Part shown: positions 11,594-25,100 of the stretch, piece by piece
Layout of the letters: each line of letters starts with the position of its first letter
Position numbering within the stretch: position 1 is the stretch's first letter
Assembly: GCF_000204055.1 (NCBI RefSeq)
Contig: NW_006768774.1
Coordinates: forward strand, 1,441,819-1,505,818
Reading direction: 5' to 3'
DNA length: 64,000 bases
From: Melampsora larici-populina 98AG31
Lineage: Eukaryota; Basidiomycota; Pucciniomycetes; Pucciniales; Melampsoraceae
Program-made: the position numbers and the translations under genes
The notes under the pieces: model-generated
Database searches by the model: none
The model's input: the letters and a program-made list of their open reading frames with translations, nothing else
Told to the model about the DNA's origin: nothing

Positions 11594-12289
11594 TAAGGGA
11601 ATTCTCTTCCTGAAATGTTTTGTCTTTCCTGCTTTCCACCTTGTTTCGTGGCGGCGAGGTGCCTAATTATTTCAGCTTTAAAACAATTCACATTCATCAA
11701 GTTCTTTGCATCCTTCCTTACCTGCACTTGTCATCATACATCTATATACTTACATACTTTTATTGATTCCTCGCTGTTCTAAAGTCATTTTGACATGGTG
11801 TTCTGACTTCATGTCGTGACGCTTATGTATGTAGACAATTAAACTTGATTTCTTGAGAAAACATGACGGATACAACCACGATACAACATACATAGTACTG
11901 CAAACAAACCACTCTCTATTTTTGGTTGGTCGGGAAACATCAGCTATTCTATGTATTGTCGTCATCTCACGGCTAGCTTCATTAGAAAGAGAATTCGACT
12001 GAATTCGATTGTGTACGTACATACATACATGGATGAATAATAATGGCATTTGGGCAGCCCGAAGCACCTGTGAGTCGTGACCTGAGAGGGATAACTTTAA
12101 GTCGTCAACAAACATTTTACACCATCAAACACCTTGCACCCGCTTCGCAAATCCCAGTCTTCATCCGAGCAGTACCATACGACCCGATGCTAGCGAGCAC
12201 CAAACTTGACCACAATCTTTAACTTACGAGTCGCGGTGTTACGAGTCACGATCAAAGATTGAACATTATCCCAGCTATCACATCACAAG
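11594..12289. other. Upstream region of the membrane-protein gene
   Basis: About 700 bp containing the likely promoter of the gene that starts at 12290. A 121-codon minus-strand frame at 11750-12115 has no recognisable domain. TACATA repeats (12014-12030) are seen. No RNA gene was recognised. Confidence 0.4.
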
Positions 12290-14580
12290 ATGCCGTCTGA
12301 TCTTAAGTTGATTCTTGATTCTCTCGTCCATCTTCACCCCGGTGATAACCCTTATACGCATGGTGCTGAATACCTCGAGGTAATGGGGATATCTTTACAA
12401 ATAATTGATCCGCTGAATTTTCAGCTTAGATGGATGAATTGACCCAAAGTATGACTGTTCTTTCTTTTACAGCGAAAACGCTATCCCCCAGTCCCACCCT
12501 CAACTTTCAAAATTCTCGCAGGATTTGCGGTGGTTCACTCTATGATCATAGGAGTTTGCTGCCTTGTCATTGTCTTGCCGATTGTATATAGTCGATCTAA
12601 GCGGCGAAAGTATTTTTGGATCTGGAAACGAGTGTATATCAGTCATGGTCAGCATCAATCTTTGTTCTAGTTGCTCAATTTACATGGCTGATAGCAGTCG
12701 CATTCACCACAGTTACGACGCCTTTGTGGGTCGTGAACAGTGTGATGATAGGTGAGCAGGCTTTGTCTCTTCATTCAGTTGGACGTTTGAATTGTGTATG
12801 AATGGACACGTCCTTCCCTGTCTATCAGTTGCGATGGCCCAATTAGTCAGTAGCATCGTATGCCTGTTGTACACCTATCTCGATTATGCGTCCTTCACAT
12901 CACCAGCGGTGGCCCGTAAAATCAACCTTCAGGTACTGTAAGTGGGATCTCACTTGACCAATCAAAGAAGCATAGCAACCCAATGACTCATCTTGTCGAT
13001 CATAGCGCTCAAATCATGTGGCTATTTGGATTCTACGAATATTGGACAACAAGTATGATGGCTCTCAAATATTTGCACGCCGTACAATTTCAAACGCACT
13101 TGTACTGACATCTCTCTTCTTTGACACGATGGATGTCGTATTTTTCAGCCTGCTCTGGGTTATGTACTGTGTGGGTCTTATTTCTATTCTCGACATCTTC
13201 AAACACTCAGATGCCGCTTGACCACATATGGGAAGGGAGAAAGCTCTTGAGTGTCTTAGCATACTTTCATCAACTGTTCTCACTGTTTTCTTTTATTTGC
13301 TGGTTGCCTTCGTCATTAGATTATGTTCACCTTTACGCCGAATTCCGGCGCCACTGAGACCCCTGGTCAATCATCCGCAGCTCGTCAACTATTTCAACCT
13401 ATCTGTACCCATCATGATGACTACAGCTACCATTGCCTGGCAAGTATCTCTCAGTCTGGCTCACCAGAATGAGTCAAAGATGTACCTTGTTTTGCGAGAA
13501 CGTCTTATTTCGGATGGAAAACAACTAGATAATAAGGAAACAATTCAATTCAAGCTCTTGTTTGAAATCTTGAGAGAATATATACATGTTAACCAGAAGC
13601 TCGTTAGTCTCCTTCGAGGAAATTCATACTTTTGGTTCTCTACTGGCCTTATTACTCTCACTGTAAGCTTTCCAGATCAAAGGCAAACAAACTTACAGAT
13701 CAAAGAATTTATGTACCCCTCAGTTCTTTGTTACCACGGGCTGGTGTCTGGTCAATCTTCTCCGATATAGTGTTACTCAAGTTGATCGATTGGGATCGAC
13801 GACTATCCAGACCAAGATTCAACAGCCTGGCTGCGACTCTGAGCAGCCTGGTTCTGATTCTGAGCAGCCTGGTTCTGACTCTGAACGTAATTGGAAACCC
13901 GATAAGGTCGCTGCGTCGCTCAGGCAAGGATATAGTTAAGTGAAATTGAAATCTATTTTTTATTTTCCATCGTTAAGGAGGAGTAGATGGAACTCACATG
14001 ACGGAACTTCCCAACATAAAGTCTACATGCTTTGTCACTTTTCGGTTATGGCATTTTCAATAACGTACACCATCGTTGTCTGTCTACTGGTTGCCATTCA
14101 AGCCAGGCAAGTAGTTGACGAGTAAGTTATCATCTCGCTCAGTGCCCTCTGCTTTTCAACAACTGAAATAATCTCTTTGAAGCTCTACATGGAGGTCATT
14201 GGGCTCTTGGCTCTATCTTGTATCTGGAGTGATAGTAGCATTCGCATTACTGTTACAAAGTGTAAGTTATAACATTTCCATATGAGGCGCGTGTCCCGAC
14301 AAAATTGATTTACGCGCCTGACTTTTGTATCACACTTGATGTTTTCCAGTGGCGGATATGCACCGATCTAGATATTATCATTTCCGAGAGTGCTCATACA
14401 TCTGATCAAACAGATTGTACCAGAAGTCTTTCAGATGAGCTTGAAAGTCATTACATGGACGACGTAGTGATCCAGGGGGCACATAAGACTGAGGCGTCCG
14501 CACCAGTCGAGATTCAACGAGCTCAAGTCGGGGTTCGATATCAAAAGGCTCAAGTTCTTGTCATCCGTAAAGCCTTCTGA
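12290..14580 (+). pseudogene. Multi-pass membrane protein gene with apparent frame breaks
   Basis: I do not recognise the family. Clear pieces are exon 1 at 12290-12379 (30 aa), an exon starting 12473, an exon 12829-12937 (or ending 12932), a stretch from 13006 to about 13660, segments to 13930 and 13990-14121, and a last part ending in TGA at 14580 whose acceptor is near 14350. Hydrophobic helices are evident (GFAVVHSMIIGVCCLVIVLP, SIFVLVAQFTWLIAVAF, STVLTVFFYLLVAFVIRL, HFSVMAFSITYTIVVCLLV, WLYLVSGVIVAFALLL). A Ser/Asp/Glu-rich loop with three 21-bp repeats lies before the last helices, and the tail is soluble. Frames do not join at about 12640, about 13210 (in-frame TGA) and about 13930-13990, unless a 23-nt intron or non-standard splice sites are used. 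Either the gene is a decaying pseudogene or my exon model is wrong. A polytopic plasma-membrane protein is inferred from the helices only. Confidence 0.5.
13823..13885 (+). repeat. Three 21-bp tandem repeats inside the membrane-protein gene
   Basis: The unit encodes QPG(S/C)DSE three times in phase. A length that is a multiple of three is compatible with selection on a coding loop at the time of expansion. Confidence 0.75.
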
Positions 14581-16123
14581 AATTTAAAGACTTATCAGGG
14601 AAACTCAAGTTATATTTTTACAATGTGAACGGATCACGTCCTCCATATTATCTTCTTACTTTAGATCTGTTAACCAAAGGATTTTTTTCTTCAATCGTTC
14701 CTTCTCCTACTGTTGTCATTCATTACTAGCATGAGCTCAAGAACACGGAACTGTCATCTCTTATTAAGGATTTCCCTCAAATCATCTAATGAATTGCTTG
14801 GGTATCTTGTTTTTATCTAGTCTTTCATAAGATTCGTCGATCAGCTTGTACATATTTTATCAATGTTGTGATCTTTCTCACCTTACCCTCGCACGGATTT
14901 CCTACAATGTCTGTGTTTAATTATTAATGTCAATGAATTCGACAGAGCTGCCTTCATTCTTTCTATCTCACACTGAGTGCGCAACAAAAAGAACTCAAAA
15001 AATATGTCGGCGCGCCTTTAGGTACGGGTATTCAGACCTAACAAACAGGGCGAGGGGGGCTTTGTTAGATTTGATCCTACCGAGGAGCATTCTGAATTCA
15101 TGTACTGATCCCTATTCAACTGCCATTTCATCTTTTATCTGGTCAACAATATGCCAAAATTTCAGAAGACACACAATAAACATTCTCACAAACAGAATAG
15201 TAAATACTCACCTACCAAGTGGATTCCACCGTCTTCAGGCTGATCCGCTTGCTGGACCCAATTTCTCATGGCCAAAGAGTGTGAACAATCAGTTGGATAA
15301 CAGGGAGCGAAATGCACCTATTGTGATAATGTGATGGATGGGAAGCCTCATGATTTGCAAAAGCACATGATAAGCTTATGCGAATCAATCCCATATCTCT
15401 CCCGCTATCTCATTTTTTGTTCATCAAAGTAGTTCAAGATCTGAAATTATCAAAAGACATATTGATTCTTCCTCGATTTTGGCTCAATTTTTCCTTACAA
15501 AATAACATTCCAAGAACAGGCGCGTAGGCGCGCCTTGTAAAAAAGGCCATGCCCCCAGTGTGATTTCTATCCCATCATTCAAGACCCTGATACTTCAAGT
15601 CTGGGGGAGGGGTTTTGGACAAGGAAAGGTGAATGGGTGTAAGGCATGTGAGGGTGCTGATTTGGTGGCAAAGCCAGTGGTGCTGATTGCATAATGTGCA
15701 AATCATACATCACATATTCCATACAAGTATTGCCACTGGAGCCGAACGTCTGCATTGCAAGATCAGGGAGCCAACCAGAGGTAGAAGCTGTTTCAGCGGG
15801 ACTGTGTTGCAATGTATGTGACAATAGGCCTTGAACAGGATTGTGATGTGGCTGGTGTGACTATGGAACAACAGTGTGAAGGCTCAAAGGAGGTTGACAG
15901 AGACACATATTTCAATTGGGACTCGGAGCATGAAATTGATGGGGTTGATGATGTTGTGGTTGAGAGTACCCTTTTGTGTACAGATTTTTGGAAAGCCCAG
16001 GAATTGATTGATATGAGTGGACAGGCGACAAAGGCATTTCAGGCAAGTTGTTGAAGTTGCGGACAAAACAGTGATATTGATGAGATCCACAATCATTTGT
16101 GGATTGAAATAAGAAACAATTGT
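14581..16123. other. Gene-poor stretch, no gene recognised
   Basis: No open frame with a domain or a convincing exon chain. Short palindromic GGCGCGCC words occur at about 15008 and 15528. A 135-codon open frame at 14927-15334 has no recognisable feature. It is probably decayed repeat DNA. Confidence 0.4.
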
Positions 16124-16277
16124 GGGATCCAAAGTAGAATCCGGGCATGTGCCCGGAATTATTTTGGCAGTAAATTTTGATTTTCTGGGCAAAAGTCCGG
16201 GCCCAGAATTCGAATTTACTGCCAAAAAAAATCTGGACACAAAGCCGGGCACGTGCTCGGCTTCTACTTTGTATCCC
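16124..16277. mobile_element. 154-bp hairpin element, GGGATCCAAAG family
   Basis: Arms begin GGGATCCAAAGTAGAA on the left and end TTCTACTTTGTATCCC on the right. Inner arms carry CCGGGCATGTGCCCGG and CCGGGCACGTGCTCGG. Most of it can fold back on itself. The same terminal word GGGATACAAAG occurs in a hairpin at 30903-31067, so this is a small dispersed family. Confidence 0.65.
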
Positions 16278-17670
16278 GTAAATGTTGTTGATTTTGTGAG
16301 ATTCTGTCTCACAAACATTGCACCACACTTTCCTCACAAGCACATGTTTTAAAGGACAGGCAGGTGCAATTGTTGAGCAAACCCATTCAACCCTGGGCAG
16401 AGGGTGTAGTATTGATTAAATAGGTAATGGTGCCTGGTCTAGTGAAGCTTCCAATGATCCACTACACAGATGGGTGGTTAAATGTTTGGTAGTAGGACAA
16501 AATAGGACAATCTTACTTTCCTGTTTGAACTGCATTCAACTGTGACACACAGGGTCTCAAGAGCTTTGTCAGTTTAGCTGTTGGGTAGACCTTTGGCAAT
16601 ATCCTGTAATATGGTAGATCATTGAGGGTGGAAGCCAAGCATTGCAATGATAATCATTTGGCAAAAGAATGGGGTTGGCATTCTTGACTAGCATATGGAT
16701 GATGTCATCAGTTTGGCAAAGTGACGCGCAGCCGAGGAAGTTATATCTGAGGAGATGGTGGTAGATTTTGTTGAAGTTTTTAGTATGGATGCCTTGAATG
16801 GGGATGTTGTTTTCAGAGATCAAGCAATGCTTGGCATTATCAACCCACTGAGTGTGGAAGCAATGAACAAAGTGTTTGCATTGATTGCAATACTTGGCTT
16901 AGAATTCATCCCGTGATGTTTGTTAACACCCATTGCATCCTTATGCATGGTGTTGGCTTTGTCCTGGGGGGCCTGCCCATTGTCATGGTTTGTTCAAGGA
17001 AAGAAAAATTGATAAGCCATCAGAATGAAGATATGTCAGATAGACAATGAAAGGGATGTACCAAGGTTTTTGCTGTGGCACAAATGGCCCTCAGTAAATG
17101 GAAATGGAAAAATAGGTGGTGGGATGCTTCAGAGTGTTCACTTGTCTCCCTGACCAATTCCGGCAGTGCGCAGTTGTTCATAAAAAACTTGGGAGAAACT
17201 TCAAATATGTCCTTTGACCTTTTTAACAAGTGGGTGATGCTTTTCCTGCATAGTCAATTCATGGGGAGCCACATGTAAAAGAATCAAAAAGTAAGGATGA
17301 CAGAATAAACAATTGTTTATCCAAAGTTAGGAACCAAACAACAGGGATGCCACTTCCAGTTGTGGGATGGCAAATGACAAGAGTGACAACTTAAGTGAGT
17401 TTGAATAGGGTCCATTTTGAGAAAGTCAAACAAACATTGCAAGTAGATTCAAAGCAAACAACATCCCCACCATACTTGGAAACCAGGGCAGGTTGCCAGG
17501 GTGAGAAGAATGTGACTTGGAGTTGCTTGTTGCTTTGACTGATTTGGTTCATGACATGCCACCCTCTTTGCTGCAGATGCTGGAGCCACATATTTCTTGA
17601 AGTGACAATGTTTGAGTCAAGGTGCTTGATGCAATTGGCATGAAGTTTCATGGCATTGGCCCACAATGTA
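16278..17670. other. Gene-poor stretch, no gene recognised
   Basis: Low-complexity, mixed-composition DNA with open frames shorter than 100 codons on both strands and no domain. It is likely ancient repeat material. It ends at the TA target site of the Tc1 element. Confidence 0.4.
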
Positions 17671-19013
17671 CACGTAGTCACGGAAAAGCTACAGTTTTTT
17701 GATTTTTTTTAAAAAAACAAAGTCAATCTGTTTTTACAAATTGTGCCACAACTTTTTATTACACATACAATATTACCTGTTGGAGATAATGAGAACTAAA
17801 GATCAGCATCTTGTCTATCAGATTATGTATGGACAAAGGTTTTGAGTGCAAAGAAAATGTATTTTACCTGGCTAATTACCAAGGGGTGGATCCACCCTTG
17901 GCTGTGATGACAGCTTGAATCCACTCAGGCATTGAGGCAGCTAGATGTTCCAGTTTTTCAGTAGGCACACTCTCCCATGCCTCTAACACATTGGCCTTCA
18001 TAGAATCTAAATTCTTGATTGGATGCTTGGTTGAAATCTCGGATTTCATGATGGACCAAAGATTTTCAATTGGGTTTAAATCTGGTGACTGTGCTGGCCA
18101 CTTTAACTTCACAATCCCCTTATTCTCACGCCACTTTGAACTGAGTTGAGAGCGATGGACTGGGGCTCCATCCTCCATCAAGATTAAATGATTGTTATAT
18201 TGGAGTAGTCGTGTAGAAAAGGGCCGAGTGATTTTTCATAGACTTGCTCAATAAAGTTTTCTGAATTTCGACAACCAGGCTCCATTATGACGAGCTTGAG
18301 CTTGTGTCCAGGAATGAATCCACCCCAGACCATCACTGAACTACGGCCTGATTTGAAAGAAGGCGCCAAACAGGATGCATCGTACTTTTCAGCCACTTTT
18401 CGCCACACCCGAACTTTTTGATATGGCTTTCCAATCTCAAAGGTGGATTCATCGGTCCAAATGACTTTCTTCCAATCATCCACCGTCCACACCGCATAAT
18501 GTTTTGCAAACTCCAGACGTGCTGCTTTATGTTTAGCACTCAAATAGGGCTTGACTATTGCTACTCTTGAGTTGTAACTGAGGGATTTCAGAGCAAGTCG
18601 AATTGTAGTAGCACTCGCTTTTGTTGCAGATCCTTGGACTATCTCACACATTGGAGCCCGTCGAGACTTTTTGACATCACACTCAAGATGTTGGAGATCA
18701 CGATTGTTCAATAGAGATGGTCGGCCAGATGGTTTTTTGCCTTCAAGTGAGCCTTCCGCTTTATATTTTGCGAGGACAGATTGGACTGTGGTGACTGGAC
18801 ACCCTAGAGTTTGGCTGATATCTACATTTCTTTTCTTTGCTAGGTGCATTCCAACCATTTGGTTTTTAAGATCCGATGGTAAGGGCTTCATATCGACAAT
18901 TTCAGAGGTGATGATCCACACGTTTGACCAGAAGATTGGTAAACAACAAAAATCAAAAACCAAAAAATTAAGAAATTAAAAACAAAAAACCATAGCTTTT
19001 ACGTCACTACGTG
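17671..19013 (-). mobile_element. Complete Tc1/mariner element, 1343 bp
   Basis: Terminal inverted repeats begin CACGTAGTCACGGAAAAGCT on the left and, read inward from the right, CACGTAGTGACGTAAAAGCT, continuing with TTTTTTG. The element is flanked by the TA dinucleotide on both sides (17669-17670 and 19014-19015), the target duplication of this superfamily. Its length and single transposase gene fit Tc1. The TIRs differ at a few positions, so this is not the youngest of copies. Confidence 0.92.
17876..18891 (-). pseudogene. Tc1-family DD34E transposase, broken by one frameshift
   Basis: The transposase would cut and paste the surrounding element at TA sites. The start ATG at 18891 is followed by an N-terminal paired-like helix-turn-helix (about residues 1-60) and a GRPS motif. 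The catalytic domain shows WTDEST (first Asp), EDGAPVH (second Asp) and SPDLNPIENLW (Glu). Exactly 34 residues separate the second Asp and the Glu, the DD34E spacing of Tc1. The frame changes once near 18185-18200, just before the second Asp: the upstream part ends at a TAA and the downstream part opens in another frame. All three catalytic residues survive, so a single 1-nt indel is the main lesion. It has no introns. Confidence 0.9.
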
Positions 19014-19015
19014 TA

Positions 19016-22000
19016 TGTTGATATGTTGATGGCTTGGGTACTGTCCCAACAGGACCTGCTTCATCCTGAAAAAGGTGTCAATGGTGATAGTGAGGATGGA
19101 AAGAAGAAAATTATTGGAACCAGGTCAGGACAAGAGAGGAATCTTTCAGTAGACCACCAAGTAAGTTCTTCAATAACCTGGTGGTCAGCCACTCACACAT
19201 GACAGAGGGAAGTTGCAAAAGGAAGTATACAACCAAATAAAAAGAACTTAGTAAACAAATGAAGAACACTACAAGAGAAACAGATATACCTTCAGATTAT
19301 TTCATTCAACAAGAGGGAAAAAGAATCTTGTGGTAAACAGAGGCCACTAAGGACCCTGGAAAGCTCTCCTTAAACCTACTGACGTGTTTGGTATGATTTG
19401 AGTGGTCAAGATTTGGTCATGTTACCAACCAAACTGGTATGGAAATGGCTTTTTAGTCATTCATCTTACAGATGTGCCCGGTATGATTTTTTAAATCTCA
19501 GCTTCATACCATGGGGCTCATTTTTGGTACTGAAATGTTACCAACCAATTTTGTATGAAAGCTCCAAAAGTCCGGGATCTTTGGGTATGAAAATTCTCAA
19601 AATCCGGGTTTTACATTGGTTGGTTCAGGGGGAGCTTTCGGGGGTCCTGGCCACTATATAAGAATACAGTACAAGCTCAAACCCAAAATCAAAAATCCAA
19701 CTATCCCATATGATCATCCAAGGAAACTTTCTTAATCATTTAAATACTAATAACTATCACATCTCAGTACAAAACTAGTTCTTGAAGATAGTTTTCATAC
19801 TAATAACTATCACATCTCAGCACAAAACTAGTTCTTGAAGACAGTTTTCATACTAAAACCATGAGTAAATTAATTGTTGAATAAAATCACAATAATTAGT
19901 TCTTGAAGATAGCTTCTATTTAAAAGATAACTTGAATAATCCCTGAACTACATAATGTCACAGAAAGTTCTTGACCATCCGTCAATCAATTTGATACATT
20001 ATTTCAACATTTTGTTCCTCTGACAAGCTCTTTGGTCAAAATACCCAACTTCTTGCTTTTAGAAACTAACCACTATACTGATATACGCCTTCATGAATAT
20101 TTCCTGAGTAGCCATTGTGATATATGTAGTCAATTTTTGAAATGCTTGTCCTAATATGAACACAGTTGCAAAATATATTACCTGTGATTTGCTTATCTCG
20201 ATGAGCAGATAACTGAGCGGACCTGTATGTAGCTGATAGCAAAGACTTTACTCAGATGTATGCACATATCACAGCCCCAGTTACTAGTCACTGGCAGGCC
20301 AGAGATTACCACCCACTTCAACAGGATTTCAAAATGATTCTAAAATGATTTTATGCCTTCTTTTTGGTTCAGATGTGCAGTGCAAGATGATTTGATGACA
20401 CATTCCACTCTCAATGTTATTTCCACCCAGGAACCAATTTGATGCTGGCTGTGAGAGCAGTTACAAAGGAACAGTTGTGTCCATTTGTGTTGAAGAATAT
20501 TACCAGCTGCCTGGTGTGGTAAGTTGGTGATGATGAATAGGACCAGCTGCTTGGCATGGCAATTCAGCATTGATGACTTCAGGAGCTGTGACCTGGTTTA
20601 GCCGCCCATTCTGATGGATGCCCTGAGCAATCCATGAAGACAAAGCTTTCATAGCAAAAATGGTGTTGTTGGCAATGCCTTCTTTGCAAGGGAAAGTAGT
20701 ACAAAGAACAGGAAAGGGCACTGGGGTTGTTGTTGTTAATTAGAGTCTGGGGTGGGATCAAAACCAGAAGGAGGGGATCAACATGAACTCACGGGAAGGC
20801 TAACCAGTCATGAATGTTAGTGGCACAAGGGAAGTAGACAAGGCCACTGTGCCCAGTGTTGGATCTTTGAGCACTGGAGCTAGTGTTGAAATCCTCAGCC
20901 ATATTGTGGTTGGAGGATTGAGTAAGAGAAGGTTTATTCAAGGCCATGGTTGCCGGCTAGATGAGATTGAGGCAGGAAAGGAAAGTTCTGGGGTATTGAG
21001 GCAGATAGGAAGAGAAGAAACAAGCTTTGACTTGCTATTGGTAAGATTGATGAAGCATTCAATAGTAGAAAGATGATAACCAATGCACAGAATGTGGGAT
21101 GAATTAATTAACAAATAGCTGTGACTTGAAGCAAAATGACAAAGTGGGAAGCCCTTCTGGGATATGTTGACTGAGTAAAAGAAGACTCGGGTACAAGACA
21201 AGTAAAAGAATCCCTAGAGAACAACTTCCAACAATAGTGAAAATTCAAAAATTTGACAAAGTATGTGAAGGTTTTGGCCTACAAGGAAGTCAATAGAAAG
21301 TCAACAAGTTCAATGTTTTGCTAGGTGAATCCTTTGTGACAGAGAGATGAAGGATAAAACAAAAAGAATGAAGAATAGTTACCCCTCCTCATTGCCCTCC
21401 ACTGGAGACCACCCCAAAGTGACATCTTCAAGCCGCACAAAGGTGTACATATAACACCTGACTTCCCAAAAGCAAGCTAAATTTGCTTTGATCTTTCCCT
21501 AGGCAGATTTACAAAGAATTTGAAAAGAGAGCACACCATGACCCGTGATCACAAAACTTGACAAATCCAGGCACACAGAGCCCAAGCTTCACAGATCCAA
21601 AGAGCAAGCCTTGAGTACAAGATTCTCTTTCCCTATTGAGATCATTCAACCTTCAAAGGAGACATTCCATATACTCCGCAGCAGAAACTGTAACAAATTT
21701 CTGAGCCACATATCCCAGCTCACAATTTGGAAAGTGTTGGTCTTTTAGACCCAGGGATTGCACACCATACATGGTGTAAAGAATTTAATCTTGTTTTGTT
21801 TTTGTTTTCTTACATGATTATCACAATTGAGTTTGAATGATGAATTCCTTCCTTATAATTTCATGGTGGACTATGCAATTTGAAAAAAAAACATTGTGAT
21901 CTAATGTTAATGACAAACACAACTGCGAGTAAAACAGAAGATGATTGCAATTCAAAATGATTGAACCTTGAAAGAAGAAGAAAGAAAAAGACTACCGGAA

Positions 22001-22157
22001 CATCATAAAAACCTCTCAAAGCATTATATAACTATATATATATATGAACTTCAACATAAAATTGCTAAACAAATTCCTTGAAAAAAGAGTCATTAATAAA
22101 AAAGATATACATACATCATAAAAAACGGAAATTACCATAGCAAAGAGCCAATCTTGA
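19016..22157. other. Gene-poor stretch, no gene recognised
   Basis: About 3.1 kb without a supported gene. It holds a two-and-a-bit copy tandem repeat (19744-19860) and AT-rich DNA near 21760-22130 that is the 3' flank of the CNH gene. A few frames of 70-90 codons are present without recognisable domains. Confidence 0.4.
19744..19860. repeat. 53-bp tandem repeat, two full copies plus part of a third
   Basis: The unit begins ATACTAATAACTATCACATC and ends GATAGTTTTC. Copies at 19744-19796 and 19797-19849 differ at two positions (T/C at about 19769 and 19790 relative to copy 2), and a third copy starts at 19850 with ATACTAA. Confidence 0.85.
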
Positions 22158-25100
22158 TCAACTAGCATCATGACAAATATACATAATCTTCCATTCACCC
22201 ATAGATTCTTTCCAAAAAAATTGACCTTGTACATCATCATTTAACCTATCCATCACAACTGGTCCATCGCCAGTTTCGGTTAAATTGGAATCTCCACTAT
22301 CATGACTATCTGTCCTATTTAATCCAATTCTCTTCTTACCTGTTGAAAACCAAGCTCCTCCATCACATAAAAATCCAATCTTAGCACTATAATCATAAGA
22401 ACTAATATCTGTAATCTCTTTATCGATTTGTTTTGATCCTAAATCCTTGTGTTTTTCTGTACGCTTATCATTTAAATCCATAGTTTGTTTTAAATCATTT
22501 GATAATTTACCTAAATGTTGACTTGCAGGTGTAAAGAATGAAGTTTTCGATTTTCGATTTGAAATTATACTTAAATCACCATCTCGATTTGAGTTCCATG
22601 ATGATCTTAATGAATTGAGTGAGATAAAACCTTCTTGGACTTCAATCCCAGTAGCTGTAAAAGCAGTTAAACAACAAAACAGTTCATCTGTTTCATCACT
22701 TTTATCCGTTGGCTTTGACTTTGGTCCTTTTTGTAAGGGCAAGTTCCATTCTTTGGGTGTAGAGATGATATGAGCTCGAACCTTCACTGGTGCAGCTCTC
22801 CAAGTGAAGGTATGGATCGGTTTGAGAACAATAGGAGATGAAATGCCAACAGAGTTATTAACTGTATGCGAAGTTTGTTCTGACTTTCGTTGTGATCGTT
22901 TCCTAGCACTTGATTCGTTACCCAATGGACTCAAAACCACATGCGTTAAATGACCACGCGTAAGGAGATAGAGAGATCTCATGACAATTCGATTTCTTGA
23001 TGAATTTCCTATTTGATCACGTGATGGTAAGGTAACCGGTATTAATAATTCCTCACAGCCGATCCATCGTCTATCACTAGCCGATCGATTAACCCTACGG
23101 CTATCAACTCTGAAACTATCATCTCTAGTGCCATTGCCGTCACCAAGTCTTCGTCCCGTCAAGATAGTCTCTGAATTCAAAGAACTACTTGTACCAGGTC
23201 TAGGTAAGTTCATCAGAGTAGCCTGAACACTATCGAGACTAGCTAGACTACTCAAACTACCCCCTGTCATCTTTCGACCATTCCCTATATGCCCAGCTGC
23301 ACTAGTACTTTGACGAGTTGACATCGCGCCTTGGAATTCCACTTCTCTTACACAAAGATCACTTAAGCTGATCACCACGGCGTATTCTTTCATGGTCACT
23401 AATACTGATCCTTCTCCACTCCCTATACTTGCGACATTATGACGGGTGCTAAGAACCGAGTTACGAGAGTTAGGCGCAGTTGACATCATTGATGATCTTG
23501 GATTACTGGGTCTTGTGAATTGAGAAGAGATTAAGTCAACTGTTTTGGGACCAAACGGCGCTGCCATCTCTGAGCATAGTCTAGGAGAGATCATATATCA
23601 GAAAGATGGTCATTGGTTTTGATTTATGGATAATTTAGATTCAGAGCAAAAAAGAGGTTTTAGTACTTACTGCCACGTTCGTTTGGGACCGGGAAGCGAT
23701 TCGAGGACAAATACGATCTGTTTAGTGGCAATGATCAAATAAAGAGTTTTCGGAGATTCATGACTCGGATTATTGGACAAATCGCTGTCGGAATCATCTT
23801 CGCCATCAGGATCATTAGCAGAGAATGAACGAGAGCGTAGGCCCATAGGAATCGCATCAAAGTCCATCCCGTCTATTGCATCATTGAGAGAATTGAACCC
23901 AGGTATGGGAGAACGTGCCAGCTTGATGAATAAGATTGGGCCATGTGCATTGATCCGAGGGAGGTCGAGAGATATAAACTGTTTTGCCCATTGGAGTGGA
24001 AGTTCAAGATAGGATGTCGCAGGCTTTGTTGGGAAAGAATCTGTCAAGCCGAGCATACAAGGTCATCATGAATTCAGAAATACCAAGCTGCATGAAGAAC
24101 GCGAAACAAGCATGATCTACATACCAGATTGATGATGGTCGAGTTGAGCACGTGAGTTGGCGAGGGATAGCTTTCGACTAGTAACTCCATGATCAACTTT
24201 ACTTTTGCCTTTATCAAACATTGACTTCAACCCAGCCAACGCATGAGTACCCGCCGACAAGGCTGACATACGTTTAGAATTCGTTGTGTGTTCATATAAA
24301 TCAAGACATTCAGAGTTCTATGAAGCGAATTTTAGAACTCCACAAGGTGGAAAACTATCAGAAAATCTATCAACTCAGGACCTATAGTTCGGTCAAGCGC
24401 CCAAAAGAGAGTAGATGAAACTGACCTCGCTAAAAGCTCGAAACTTGACCAAATTAATCATGGACTGTAGCGGCCACATCTTTACTGACTTACTTAGCCC
24501 ATCTGTATTGGTATCCAATGTTAAATCAGAGAGTTGAGTGGTGAGAGCAATGAGGATTCCTGAAATGGCTCCTGTAGCATTAGAGGCTTTATCTTTTGCA
24601 TTTGGTTCTTCGACAGCAATTTCAAGTTGATGTATACCCATACCATCCCAAATTTTATATATCTTACAGTCCGTACTTGATACTGAATCCGTCTTGATCG
24701 TATGGGAAAGAGCTGGAACCAGATCACAAACATAAAGACCATCTGCAGTTCCCACAAGCAAAAAACGTTCTACCCTTCGACCATCTGCGAATAAGTTTGG
24801 ATGATTTAATGGAAGAGGAACAGCACAAAGTGGTTGGGAGTTGAATTGGGGTAGAAATCGTGACCCAATCTGATGAACGGAGGTGGATGGAGTGAGATTT
24901 ATTGCGCCTGGGCCTGGTTCGAGAAAAGGGCGAGCGGGTGTTGCAGACAGAGGGTTCAAGAAGCCTTTAGAGGCTCGAAGTAGAGCGGTCTTGTGATGCT
25001 GAGCTGCAGAAGCAAAAGCAGCAGTTTCATTTTGAGAAGAGATGATCGACGGATTTCGATCAAGCCTTGGTTGTTGCTGTTGTCCATTGAAATTTGGGGT

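Noticed and set aside
16124..16277. Strong hairpin considered as a structured RNA or terminator
   Set aside because: Symmetry reaches the very ends and the terminal word recurs at 30903, which fits a mobile hairpin better.
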